Shown here piece after piece: positions 1-6,141 of a stretch of 7,074 nucleotides of DNA (the first letter of the stretch is position 1; each line of letters begins with the position of its first letter). The notes beneath the pieces were generated by a model. The model did no database searches. It saw only the letters and a list, made by a program, of their open reading frames with translations, and was not told the DNA's origin. A program made the position numbers and the translations under genes. The stretch comes from an uncultured Bacillota bacterium (GTDB lineage Bacteria; Bacillota; Dehalobacteriia; UBA7702): NCBI GenBank assembly GCA_902766525.1, contig CACXDX010000023.1, positions 1 through 7,074 of the forward strand. The letters are read 5' to 3'.

Positions 1-59
1 AACTCGATCGTATTCTTAAGGATATCATCGATGTCATTCAAGCGCAATTAAACGGATAA
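1..59 (+). CDS. 3' end of an upstream gene, possibly glmM
   Basis: An open frame enters from the left edge (codons from base 3) and ends at TAA 57-59, giving the tail LDRILKDIIDVIQAQLNG. The amphipathic helical character and the D-I-I-x-V-I-x-x-x-L pattern are compatible with the C-terminus of phosphoglucosamine mutase GlmM, whose gene often precedes glmS in Bacillota. That name is an inference from 18 residues and gene order, not an identification. The stop lies 76 nt before the glmS start with no terminator hairpin between, so co-transcription with glmS is likely. Confidence 0.45.
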   Translation, partial: LDRILKDIIDVIQAQLNG

Positions 60-135
60 AGCAGGAAAAAGCGGGAAGATATAGAAATATACGAAATCAG
101 AGAATCTTCGCAAAGTGTGAAAGGAGTTGATCAAT

Positions 136-1965
136 ATGTGCGGAATCGCCGGCTATATCGGTGAAAAACAAGCTCTGCCGTTTCTGATCAGCGGATTAAA
201 AAAACTGGAATATCGCGGCTACGATTCGGCGGGTATCGCCATTTATAATGAAGGCCGTATCGAAGTGCGCCGACAGGTCGGAAAGATCGCCGAATTGGAG
301 CGTTCCATTCGGGGACAGGTTATTGAAGGAACTCAGGGCATTGCTCATACCCGCTGGGCTACGCACGGTATGCCTTCCAATCGTAATTCTCATCCTCATC
401 GTGACAGCGACGGTCATATCGCCGTTGTCCACAACGGGATCATCGAAAATTATTTGGAACTTCGCAATGAACTGGAAGATAAGGGCTATACGTTCACTTC
501 CGAAACCGATACGGAAGTTGTACCCAATCTTATCGCCGAGTATTTTGAAGGGAATCTGTTGGAAGCCGTGGAAAAGGCCAAAGCCCGGCTGCGCGGTTCC
601 TATGCGGCGGTTTGCATGAGTCAGCAGGATCCCGATTATCTGGTCGGCATCCGTCAGGACAGCCCCCTTATTGTCGGTTACGGCAAGGACGGAAATTATT
701 TTGCATCGGATATTCCCGCCCTTATCGGTCATGTGGATCGATATACGGTATTGAAAAACGGTGAAACCGCCGTGATCGACAGAGACGGTGTCACGATTTA
801 TGTTGACGGCAAAGCGGTGGAACCGGAAGTCATGGAATTGACGATGGATATCGATGCCGCGGAAAAAGGCGGCTATGATCATTTCATGCTGAAAGAGATC
901 ATCGAGCAGCCGAGGGCATTGAAGGAATGTCTCAGCGGACGTATTGCCTACGGCAAACGCGTGATCGATCTCGGCGAATTAAAGCTTGACGCCGCGAAAG
1001 CGGAAAAGATCAATAAAATCGTTATGGTTGCCTGCGGCACAGCTTACCATGCCTGTTATGTCGGACGCTATGTCTATGAAAAATTATTGCGTATTCCCGT
1101 GGAAGTGGAGATCGCCTCGGAATTCCGTTATCGTGATCCGATTTTGGATGAGCATACCCTGACCATTGTCGTATCACAAAGCGGTGAAACCGCCGATACG
1201 CTGGCGGCCCTGGCTGAAGCCAAGCGAAAGGGCAGCCATATTTTGGCCATCACCAATGTCTGGGAAAGCTCCATAGCCCGTGAAGCTCATGATGTGATCT
1301 ATACCCGAGCCGGCATTGAGATCGCCGTCGCTTCCACGAAGGCTTACACAACGCAGATCCTCGCTATTTATCTCTTCGGTCTTTATATGGCCGAACTGAA
1401 GGGGAAGATGATCCGTCGGGAGATCCAAACGATCATCAATGAATTATATCGCCTTCCCGAAAAGGTGCAGCAGATCATCGATGATAATCTTGATATCATC
1501 AAGGAAATGGCTGATGAAATCGCCGAATTTGAAGATGCCTTTTTCATCGGCCGCGATTTGGACTATGTTGTTGCCCGTGAAGGCGCTTTGAAACTGAAGG
1601 AAATTTCCTATATTCACGCCGAAGCTTATGCCGCAGGGGAATTGAAGCATGGGACTTTGGCGCTGATCGTCGATCGCGTTCCCGTGATCTGTCTTTGTAC
1701 TCAGAGAAATCTTGAAGAGAAGATGGTCAGCAATATCAAGGAAGCACAAACCAGAAACGGACAGATCTTCTCGATCTGCTTCGAAGGAGATACTCTCGTT
1801 CCCGCCGTTTCCGAACACGTTTGTTATTTGCCCAAAACCCTGGATTTGCTGGCGCCGATTCTTACGGTGATCCCGCTGCAGCTGATTGCGTACTACGCTT
1901 CGGTCAAACGCGGTGCCGACGTGGATAAACCGAGAAATCTGGCTAAAAGTGTTACGGTGGAATAA
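136..1965 (+). CDS. glmS: glutamine--fructose-6-phosphate aminotransferase (isomerizing), GlmS
   Basis: Makes glucosamine-6-phosphate from fructose-6-phosphate and glutamine, the first committed step toward UDP-GlcNAc, peptidoglycan and other amino sugars; a cytoplasmic enzyme. The product is 609 residues, the same length as E. coli GlmS. The N-terminal class II glutaminase half begins MCGIAGYIG; Cys2 becomes the N-terminal nucleophile after Met removal, so ATG 136 is chosen over an in-frame TTG at 127, and AAGGAG at 121-126 sits 9 nt before it. HTRWATHG lies at 71-78. Two SIS domains follow, with the sugar-phosphate loop SQSGETADT at 347-355 and VASTKAY at 398-404. The isomerase residues are in E. 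coli register: Glu489 and Lys486 in KLKEIS, His505 in GELKHG, and Lys604 in the C-terminal LAKSVTVE. A minor oddity is Thr after KHG where Pro is common. No glmS ribozyme precedes it; the gap to the upstream stop is only 76 nt. Identification is secure. Confidence 0.98.
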   Translation: MCGIAGYIGEKQALPFLISGLKKLEYRGYDSAGIAIYNEGRIEVRRQVGKIAELERSIRGQVIEGTQGIAHTRWATHGMPSNRNSHPHRDSDGHIAVVHNGIIENYLELRNELEDKGYTFTSETDTEVVPNLIAEYFEGNLLEAVEKAKARLRGSYAAVCMSQQDPDYLVGIRQDSPLIVGYGKDGNYFASDIPALIGHVDRYTVLKNGETAVIDRDGVTIYVDGKAVEPEVMELTMDIDAAEKGGYDHFMLKEIIEQPRALKECLSGRIAYGKRVIDLGELKLDAAKAEKINKIVMVACGTAYHACYVGRYVYEKLLRIPVEVEIASEFRYRDPILDEHTLTIVVSQSGETADTLAALAEAKRKGSHILAITNVWESSIAREAHDVIYTRAGIEIAVASTKAYTTQILAIYLFGLYMAELKGKMIRREIQTIINELYRLPEKVQQIIDDNLDIIKEMADEIAEFEDAFFIGRDLDYVVAREGALKLKEISYIHAEAYAAGELKHGTLALIVDRVPVICLCTQRNLEEKMVSNIKEAQTRNGQIFSICFEGDTLVPAVSEHVCYLPKTLDLLAPILTVIPLQLIAYYASVKRGADVDKPRNLAKSVTVE

Positions 1966-1983
1966 AAGATAAAATCAAAAGGT

Positions 1984-2016
1984 AAAAAAGCGCGATGAGT
2001 TTTCATCGCGTTTTTT
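1984..2016 (+). terminator. Rho-independent terminator of glmS
   Basis: A perfect 8-bp stem CGCGATGA / TCATCGCG (1991-1998 with 2003-2010), loop GTTT, followed by six T and preceded by six A. It begins 18 nt after the glmS stop. The A-tract makes it potentially bidirectional, but no minus-strand gene ends here. Confidence 0.93.
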
Positions 2017-2057
2017 GTTGCCGGTGTGAGCGGTAAACGATAAGCGAGGAAAGGAGA

Positions 2058-2086
2058 TTGAGAAAATAAAGAATGTGTGATATACT
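2058..2086 (+). promoter_or_regulatory. sigma-A type promoter for the MATE gene
   Basis: TTGAGA at 2058-2063 and TATACT at 2081-2086, separated by 17 nt, with TGTG just upstream of the -10. It lies after the glmS terminator and about 95 nt before the MATE start, so the exporter is probably an independent unit. The implied leader of roughly 90 nt (about 2093-2181) shows no riboswitch or attenuator that I recognise. Confidence 0.75.
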
Positions 2087-2181
2087 GATAAACACGTGAT
2101 TCCGTAAACAACGCGGCCGGAAGCGGAATTGAAAGAAGCCTCGTTTTTACGGATTTTCTGAAAGAAAGGGACATCGTCCGC

Positions 2182-3513
2182 ATGGATATTCAGCTTTCCG
2201 ATCATTTTAATTACAGTCGAATATTACGCTTTACGCTGCCTTCCATCGCGATGATGCTGTTCTCTTCGCTTTACGTTATCGTCGACGGGCTTTTTGTCTC
2301 CAATATCGTGGGCAGTGACGCTCTCGCTTCGGTGAATATCGTCATGCCCGCCGTTTATGTGATCGGCGCTTTCGGTTTTATGCTGGGCATGGGCGGCAAC
2401 GCTCAGGTGGCGAAAACCCTGGGCGAAGGAAAACGCCGCAAGGCGGATCAGTATTTTACCCTGATTATTCTTACCATCCTGATTCTCGGCGCGGCCCTTT
2501 CGCTGCTGTGCATCCTGTTTATTGAGCCTCTCTGCTATCTGCTGGGCGCCAGTGAGCGCTTGATCGGTTACTGTGTCGGTTACGGCAGGATCATCCTTTT
2601 CGGCAGCATCATCTTTATGCTTCAGGTGGCTTTTCAAACCTTTTTCGTTACGGCGGAGAAACCGACCTTGGGATTGATTTTTACCGTTGCCGCCGGGGTA
2701 ACCAATATGATCCTGGATTATGTTTTTATCGCTCTGCTCGATATGGGTGTTGAAGGCGCGGCCTGGGCGACGACCTGCGGTTACGCCGTCGGCGGTGTCA
2801 TTCCCGTTTTTTATTTTTTGTTGCCCACCTCGGGCCTGCTTCATTTCGCGAAACCGGTTTTTGATTTAAAAATGCTGCTGCACAGCGCGGTCAACGGGTC
2901 CTCGGAAATGGTCGCCAATCTTTCTTCTTCGCTGACGACGTTTCTTTATAACTATCAGATGATGCGTCTTGCCGGAGAAGACGGTGTGGCTGCCATTACG
3001 GTGATCCTCTATATCACCTTTATCTTTGCCGGTGTGACCATGGGCTTTTCTTTCGGTATCGCGCCGGTTATCGGCTATCATTACGGCGCCGATAACCGTG
3101 AGGAATTAAAAAATCTGTTTCGGCGCTGTCTGAAAATTCTTACGGTCGTTTCCGCCGCCATGTTTGTCATTGCCGAGCTGACGGCGGCGCCGCTGACAAA
3201 CTTTTTCTGCGGCGACAATGAGGAATTGAAGGCGATGACCACCTTCGGTTTTCGCATTTACGCTTTTGCCTATCTCCTCTGCGGCTATAATATTTTCGGC
3301 TCCGGCTTTTTCACGGCGCTGTGCAACGGCAAGATCTCGGCGGCGATCTCCTTTATGCGCACCTTGATCATGGAAGCGGGGATGATCATATTGCTGCCGC
3401 TGCTCCTCGGTATTATCGGCATCTGGCTTGCCGTTCCCGTAACCGAAATGGTGACTTTGCTGGTTGTGATCTTTTTCCTGGTTAAAAATCATAAGAAATA
3501 CGGCTATTATTAA
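2182..3513 (+). CDS. MATE family multidrug/toxin efflux transporter
   Basis: Integral inner-membrane antiporter of the MATE family (COG0534, two MatE domains), expected to export drugs or cationic metabolites using a sodium or proton gradient. The 443 residues fit the usual 440-460 with about 12 hydrophobic helices. The N-terminal half begins with a helix around FTLPSIAMMLFSSLYVIVDG (18-37), then a conserved first-repeat segment with GSDALASVNIVMP (44-56) and GMGGNAQVAKTLGEGK (69-84). The second half repeats the layout from about residue 230, including a G-rich helix near GFSFGIAPVIGYHYGA. The pattern resembles the MepA branch more than NorM, but I cannot settle substrate or coupling ion. AAAGGG ends 11 nt before ATG 2182. 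It sits alone between the glmS terminator and a small ORF 68 nt downstream, with no evident terminator after it. Confidence 0.93.
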   Translation: MDIQLSDHFNYSRILRFTLPSIAMMLFSSLYVIVDGLFVSNIVGSDALASVNIVMPAVYVIGAFGFMLGMGGNAQVAKTLGEGKRRKADQYFTLIILTILILGAALSLLCILFIEPLCYLLGASERLIGYCVGYGRIILFGSIIFMLQVAFQTFFVTAEKPTLGLIFTVAAGVTNMILDYVFIALLDMGVEGAAWATTCGYAVGGVIPVFYFLLPTSGLLHFAKPVFDLKMLLHSAVNGSSEMVANLSSSLTTFLYNYQMMRLAGEDGVAAITVILYITFIFAGVTMGFSFGIAPVIGYHYGADNREELKNLFRRCLKILTVVSAAMFVIAELTAAPLTNFFCGDNEELKAMTTFGFRIYAFAYLLCGYNIFGSGFFTALCNGKISAAISFMRTLIMEAGMIILLPLLLGIIGIWLAVPVTEMVTLLVVIFFLVKNHKKYGYY

Positions 3514-3581
3514 GATTCATAGATTTTTCCTGTTTTTTTCTTAACTTACTGCCGATACTAAAGAAAAAAGGAGCGGTAATC

Positions 3582-3740
3582 ATGAACGAAAAGACAGGTT
3601 CGAAAAAATATCGAAAACAGGAAACCTCAATGATGCCGTCGTTGGGCCTTCCTCGGGAGCTTTCGTTTGAAGAAATGCTGAGAGGGGAATATATCCAGCG
3701 CAGAACCTATATTCGAGAAGAAAAACAAAACACCCCATAA
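3582..3740 (+). CDS. small 52-residue basic protein of unknown function
   Basis: An ORF with a strong ribosome binding site, AAGGAG at 3568-3573, 8 nt before ATG 3582. The 52-residue product is charged and hydrophilic with no signal peptide or membrane helix. The N-terminus is Lys-rich (MNEKTGSKKYRKQ), the middle carries SLGLPRELSFEEMLRGEY, and the tail is Arg/Glu-rich and ends QNTP. I do not recognise a family. The stop codon TAA 3738-3740 falls in the loop of the following terminator, so the last five sense codons form its 5' arm. It lies 68 nt after the MATE gene with no clear terminator between, so it may share that transcript; a promoter of its own is not convincing (only GATACT at 3554-3559 as a weak -10). 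The intact ribosome binding site and compact fit to the terminator favour a real gene, but a fortuitous ORF is possible. Confidence 0.6.
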   Translation: MNEKTGSKKYRKQETSMMPSLGLPRELSFEEMLRGEYIQRRTYIREEKQNTP

Positions 3741-3753
3741 GGGGTGTTTTTTA
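3727..3753. terminator. bidirectional terminator between convergent genes
   Basis: A 10-bp stem AAAACACCCC / GGGGTGTTTT (3727-3736 with 3741-3750), loop ATAA, then further T on the plus side. On the minus side the arm is followed by a G and five T. It closes the small plus-strand ORF, whose stop codon is the loop, and also backs up termination of the minus-strand membrane-protein gene. Confidence 0.9.
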
Positions 3754-3764
3754 TGTAACAGCAC

Positions 3765-3801
3765 AAAAACCGCAGTCGTTTGATTTGAGAAATCGGTTTT
3801 T
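3765..3801 (-). terminator. probable first terminator of the minus-strand operon
   Basis: On the minus strand AAAAACCG pairs with CGGTTTTT (3801-3794 with 3772-3765). The 21-nt loop holds a small inner hairpin, GATTT-CTC-AAATC. It begins next to the stop codon of the membrane-protein gene. It is weaker than the hairpin at 3727-3750, which would act as a second terminator. Confidence 0.5.
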
Positions 3802-4275
3802 TTATGATTTGATCTCTTTTCGGTGCTGCAGATGGATGCCGATGTGGCCGATGCCGAGTATAATTCCGGCGAAAAATAAAGGAGGATTTTTCCCGTAAAC
3901 GGCAATGAGCAAAACAGCGATAACGGGAAGGGTGGCTCCCGCGACGGGGATGCCCAAAATACTGCTGTAAAAATCGTTCAGCGTGTGATCGCTTCTGAAG
4001 TAGCGGATCCAAAAGATTTCATAGAGAATCATAAGGACGAAAGCGATAATCAGCCAAATGAGCTGAAGCGACAGGCTTTGAATATTGAAATCGCCGAAAA
4101 TCAGCAGCAAACAGGATACCGAAACCTCCCCGATTCTTTCAAGCGTCAGGAGGAGTTTGTTTTCATTTTTTGAGTAACGATCGTAGTCCAAAGGCTTGTT
4201 CTTTGTCCAGAAAAAGTTTGGGACAAAAAGCATGATCAGAAAAATCAGACCGATATAGGAAAAACCGAAGTGCAT
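3802..4275 (-). CDS. small conserved integral membrane protein, function unknown
   Basis: 157 residues with four or five hydrophobic helices, at roughly 4-22, 46-64, 70-92, 104-128 and 131-148. A polar stretch at 24-45 (WTKNKPLDYDRYSKNENK) follows the first helix, and LERIGEVSVSCLLLIFGDFN leads into the second. The C-terminus GHIGIHLQHRKEI is polar and basic. The WTKNKP...ERIGEV and GHIGIH patterns feel like a conserved hypothetical membrane family of Clostridia and relatives, but I know of no assigned function. AAAAGG lies 7-8 nt upstream of ATG 4275. It is the third gene in line after tetR and the GNAT gene, 75 nt from the latter with no terminator between, so read-through from the TetR-controlled promoter is plausible. 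A weak internal promoter is not excluded. Confidence 0.8.
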   Translation of the reverse strand: MHFGFSYIGLIFLIMLFVPNFFWTKNKPLDYDRYSKNENKLLLTLERIGEVSVSCLLLIFGDFNIQSLSLQLIWLIIAFVLMILYEIFWIRYFRSDHTLNDFYSSILGIPVAGATLPVIAVLLIAVYGKNPPLFFAGIILGIGHIGIHLQHRKEIKS

Positions 4276-4350
4276 GATATCATTCCTTTTGCAGTTTTCA
4301 GTATGGTGGGTTTGTTGAATTCAGCAAAGAAAGAGCAGTCGAACCACCGC

Positions 4351-4986
4351 TTAAAAAATTTGTCCCGGCAAAACCTTTTTCTCTTTCGGCGGGAACGAGG
4401 CCTCGAATTTTTCAAAATCCTTCGGGTTTTGTTCCGCGGCAAAATACCCTTCGGGCGGAGTATATTCGCCGCGGATACCATCCAGATAGCCGGGAATCAG
4501 CTCTTTGCAGAGGAAGAAGGAAGCGTCCGCGTCTTCCGGCAGATCGTGGTAGCGGATACCGAAGTCGGAGGCGACAGAGAAACCGCTTTTCCCGTAAAAA
4601 TCAATGTTTCCTTCAAAACATAAGGCACCGCAACCGAGGAAGGCGGCTTGGCTCAGAGAGTAATCCAGCAGCAGTTTGCCGTATCCCTGTCGTTTGAATG
4701 GCGGCGCGATGCAAATCGGCCCCATGGTCATGATGGGAATGCTCCTGCCGTCGTCGGCTCTGACGGCGGCTTTCATGAACATATTCTGCCCGATCGGCAA
4801 ACCGTCCATTTCCATGACAAAATCCAGTTCGGAGACGAAGGCGGGATCGTTTCTGAGCCGGTGGAGCACATAGTGTTCAACGCAGCCGGGGCGATACACG
4901 TTCCAAAATGCTTCCCGAACGAGCTCTTCCACTGCGCGGTGGTCGTTTTCCGTTTCCCTGCGAATGATGATATTATTTCGATTCAT
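4351..4986 (-). CDS. GNAT family N-acetyltransferase (YhbS-like)
   Basis: 211-residue acetyl-CoA dependent acyltransferase, cytoplasmic, substrate unknown. It opens with IIIRRETENDHRAVEELVREAF (6-27), the usual beta1-alpha1 of GNAT enzymes. The acetyl-CoA loop (motif A) runs through MGPICIAPPFKRQGYGK at 88-104, with R-Q-G-Y-G as the pyrophosphate-binding R/Q-x-x-G-x-G/A signature. Motif B includes NIDFYGKSGF (127-136). An extension after residue 140 ends near 211, as in the COG3153 type. The start has GAGAGGA closely upstream of ATG 4986. The tetR stop is only 18 nt upstream, so the two genes are almost certainly co-transcribed. A drug- or metabolite-modifying enzyme induced by release of TetR would fit, but that is inference. 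Confidence 0.92.
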   Translation of the reverse strand: MNRNNIIIRRETENDHRAVEELVREAFWNVYRPGCVEHYVLHRLRNDPAFVSELDFVMEMDGLPIGQNMFMKAAVRADDGRSIPIMTMGPICIAPPFKRQGYGKLLLDYSLSQAAFLGCGALCFEGNIDFYGKSGFSVASDFGIRYHDLPEDADASFFLCKELIPGYLDGIRGEYTPPEGYFAAEQNPKDFEKFEASFPPKEKKVLPGQIF

Positions 4987-5004
4987 TTTTTCCTCTCTTT
5001 TCTG

Positions 5005-5589
5005 TCAGGGTCTTAAAGCGTTTTCCAGATATTCGTCCAATTCGGAAAGGACTGCCGTTTTATTCTCCGTTCCGTCATAAAGGCTGTAGAACAGGAACAT
5101 CGGGGCGTAAAATGCGACCGCTTTTTCCTGAGGTCGGGGCAGATGAAGAGCGGCGAACAGATCACGGACATAGCTGAGCGGCCCGGAACAGAGGTATTGC
5201 TGATAGAGTTTGTTCATTTCCGGATCACGAAACTGCTCAAGGGTCAGCATTTTCCGAAATGAAGACGCGAATTCATCTTCCGTCCAATAACGGAACATGG
5301 CTTTGCTGAAAGAAATGATCGCTTCGGGCGAAGCGGTCCGGCGGTTTTTTCCGTTTTCGGTTGGGGTTTCTGCGGGTACGTCATGAGTTCTTGCCTGTTC
5401 CGCGTCACGCCGTTCCATGCGGGCCACGATATGGTCAAAGATATCTCTTTTGTTTTTGTAGTGTTTATAAAGCGCTGCTTTTGTTATATTGAGCTCGCTT
5501 GCTATGGCATTTACCGATACGGCCTCATAACCGTCCTTTGCGAACAGACGCAGTGCCGTCCGGAGGATTTGTTCTTTTGTATCGCGCAT
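5005..5589 (-). CDS. TetR/AcrR family transcriptional repressor
   Basis: 194 residues, the normal length for TetR dimers. The DNA-binding domain takes residues 1-50: helix 1 KEQILRTALRLFAKDG (5-20), then VSVNAIASELNITKAALYKHYKNK (25-48), where ITKAALYKHYKNK is the recognition helix and its Y-x-H-Y-K-N-K flank. The remainder is a helical ligand/dimer domain without a recognisable subclass. The start ATG 5589 has GAGGAAAAG just upstream. It is the first gene of a minus-strand unit with the GNAT gene 18 nt downstream. The promoter 40-70 nt upstream holds a 16-bp perfect palindrome in its spacer, so autoregulation is very likely. The ligand cannot be told from sequence. Confidence 0.95.
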   Translation of the reverse strand: MRDTKEQILRTALRLFAKDGYEAVSVNAIASELNITKAALYKHYKNKRDIFDHIVARMERRDAEQARTHDVPAETPTENGKNRRTASPEAIISFSKAMFRYWTEDEFASSFRKMLTLEQFRDPEMNKLYQQYLCSGPLSYVRDLFAALHLPRPQEKAVAFYAPMFLFYSLYDGTENKTAVLSELDEYLENALRP

Positions 5590-5629
5590 TTTCTTTTCCT
5601 CATTGAGCGGGAGATTGTTTTCGTTTTAT

Positions 5630-5658
5630 ATTATAGTTAACGATCGTTAACTTGTCAA
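5630..5658 (-). promoter_or_regulatory. consensus promoter of the tetR operon
   Basis: On the minus strand, TTGACA (5658-5653) and TATAAT (5635-5630) are both exact sigma-A consensus hexamers with the optimal 17-nt spacer. The predicted start near 5623 leaves a leader of about 34 nt to the tetR ATG. It should be among the strongest promoters in the window unless repressed. Confidence 0.92.
5636..5651. promoter_or_regulatory. TetR operator, 16-bp perfect palindrome
   Basis: GTTAACGATCGTTAAC is a perfect inverted repeat and fills all but one base of the -35/-10 spacer of the tetR promoter. A TetR dimer bound here would block RNA polymerase directly. Size and symmetry match known TetR-family operators; assignment to the adjacent regulator is inference from position. 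Confidence 0.85.
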
Positions 5659-5767
5659 GGCGGGGATCAAATCGTTTTAAAACATAAAGGAATTTTTTTG
5701 TATGATCGGGGGATGATTCTTCCTTCGGAAAGAAAGATATGGTTTTTTACTCATGAATAATTCCTTG
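5659..5767. other. intergenic stretch without recognisable gene
   Basis: Between the tetR promoter and the repeat array I see no supported gene. A TTGTCA on the plus strand (5652-5657) overlaps the minus-strand -35, but no good -10 follows, and the only short ORF (15 codons at 5713) has no properly spaced ribosome binding site. A small imperfect hairpin, CTTCC-TTC-GGAAAG, lies near 5719-5733. Confidence 0.5.
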
Positions 5768-5806
5768 AAAAAAGAAGACCCCGCTTCTGCGGGATCTTCT
5801 TTTTTT
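5768..5806 (-). terminator. terminator after long repeat unit
   Basis: On the minus strand GAAGATCCCGC pairs with GCGGGGTCTTC (5799-5789 with 5784-5774), loop AGAA, flanked by A and T tracts. Read as minus-strand RNA every position pairs, one of them U-G; read as plus-strand RNA that position is a C-A mismatch. It abuts the CCA-like end of the long repeat unit. Confidence 0.9.
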
Positions 5807-6002
5807 GGTGGAGACGGTGGGATTTACCCTAACAGGCATAAACTTCGTTTCAGAGCGCCGCTTGGCATCTTCTTCGCAATGAAATCCCGTCTCTTTGAGC
5901 GCGGACAACCGTCTGTGGTTCGTCCCGCGCTCACTTCGTCGGGAGTTTCTCTGCGTATAAGCTCCCAATCGACGTCCTGAAAACATCCTCCCGAAAAGTA
6001 TC
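5806..6002 (-). repeat. long tRNA-tail repeat unit (unit A)
   Basis: Read on the minus strand, the unit starts near GATACTTTTCGGGAGGAT (6002-5985) and ends with ATCCCACCGTCTCCACCA, the 3' end of the nearby tRNA-Ala. The two ends (6002-5985 and 5847-5806) match the short units: the tRNA-proximal 42 bases differ from unit B at only 5831 and 5834, and the other 18 bases match unit C at 15. Between them is a 137-bp module (5848-5984) missing from the short units. The module has strong hairpin potential: GAGCGC...GCGCTC at 5897-5932 with about 14 pairs and two bulges, and GGGAG/CTCCC at 5941-5966. GACGGGATTT in the module can also pair with AAATCCC...GTC at the tail. No good protein gene lies here. 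It may be a small structured RNA, a MITE-like insertion, or an integration remnant. Confidence 0.7.
5897..5932. repeat. long hairpin-forming inverted repeat in unit A
   Basis: On the plus strand, GAGCGCGGACAACC is followed by a 6-nt loop and an arm ending CCGCGCTC. The two arms pair over 14 positions, with two single-base bulges in the second arm. It is GC-rich, not followed by a T tract, and sits in the 137-bp module unique to the long unit, so it is not a terminator. It is probably an RNA structural element or the core of a small insertion. Confidence 0.75.
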
Positions 6003-6004
6003 TG

Positions 6005-6043
6005 CCAACGAAAAAAACCCCATAAAGGGGTTTCTTCCGTTGG
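6005..6043 (-). terminator. terminator after short unit B
   Basis: On the minus strand CCAACGGAAGAAACCCC (6043-6027) pairs along all 17 positions with GGGGTTTTTTTCGTTGG (6021-6005), including two G-U pairs; the loop is TTTAT. The first CCA of the stem is the CCA-like end of unit B, so unit end and terminator overlap. Its sequence is unrelated to the other three terminators of the array. Confidence 0.85.
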
Positions 6044-6101
6044 TGGAGACGGTGGGATTTACCCTGACGGGCATAAACTTCGAATCCTCTCAATAACTAT
6101 C
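6041..6101 (-). repeat. short tRNA-tail repeat unit B
   Basis: 61 bp, identical to unit C except at 6090. On the minus strand it reads GATAGTTATTGAGAGGATTCGAAG, then a small hairpin (TTTA-TG-CCC-GTCA-GGG-TAAA), then TCCCACCGTCTCCACCA, the tRNA-Ala 3' end. It is followed by the 6005-6043 terminator and preceded by the terminator of unit C. It lies 101 bp from unit C. Confidence 0.85.
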
Positions 6102-6141
6102 AAAAAAAAGAAGACCCTGCTTTAACAGGATCTTCTTTTTT
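6102..6141 (-). terminator. terminator after short unit C
   Basis: On the minus strand GAAGATCCTG pairs with CAGGGTCTTC (6135-6126 with 6119-6110), loop TTAAAG, flanked by A and T tracts. It is homologous to the terminators at 5768-5806 and 6203-6239 but carries a U-A pair where those have C-G and U-G. Confidence 0.9.

Noticed and set aside
196..882. 228-codon minus-strand ORF inside glmS
   Set aside because: It lies wholly antisense to the secure glmS gene, with no ribosome binding site or recognisable product.
2224..2844. 206-codon minus-strand ORF inside the MATE gene
   Set aside because: It is a shadow of the exporter's coding frame with low-complexity polar composition typical of antisense to membrane proteins.
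5713..5760. 15-codon leader peptide before the 5768 hairpin on the plus strand
   Set aside because: G-run touches the ATG with no spacing, no good plus-strand -10, and the hairpin pairs better on the other strand.
5753..5980. 75-codon plus-strand ORF across the terminator and unit A
   Set aside because: It runs through a strong terminator hairpin and the copied tRNA 3' end, has no ribosome binding site, and its residues simply mirror the repeat.
5806..6002. tmRNA (ssrA) in the long unit
   Set aside because: The CCACCA-type end is suggestive, but there is no matching 5' acceptor half, no T loop of normal form and no convincing tag-peptide frame.
5824..6093. 89-codon minus-strand ORF over unit A and the unit B terminator
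   Set aside because: It has no ribosome binding site and spans a terminator and two repeat units; the stretch is better explained by RNA hairpins.
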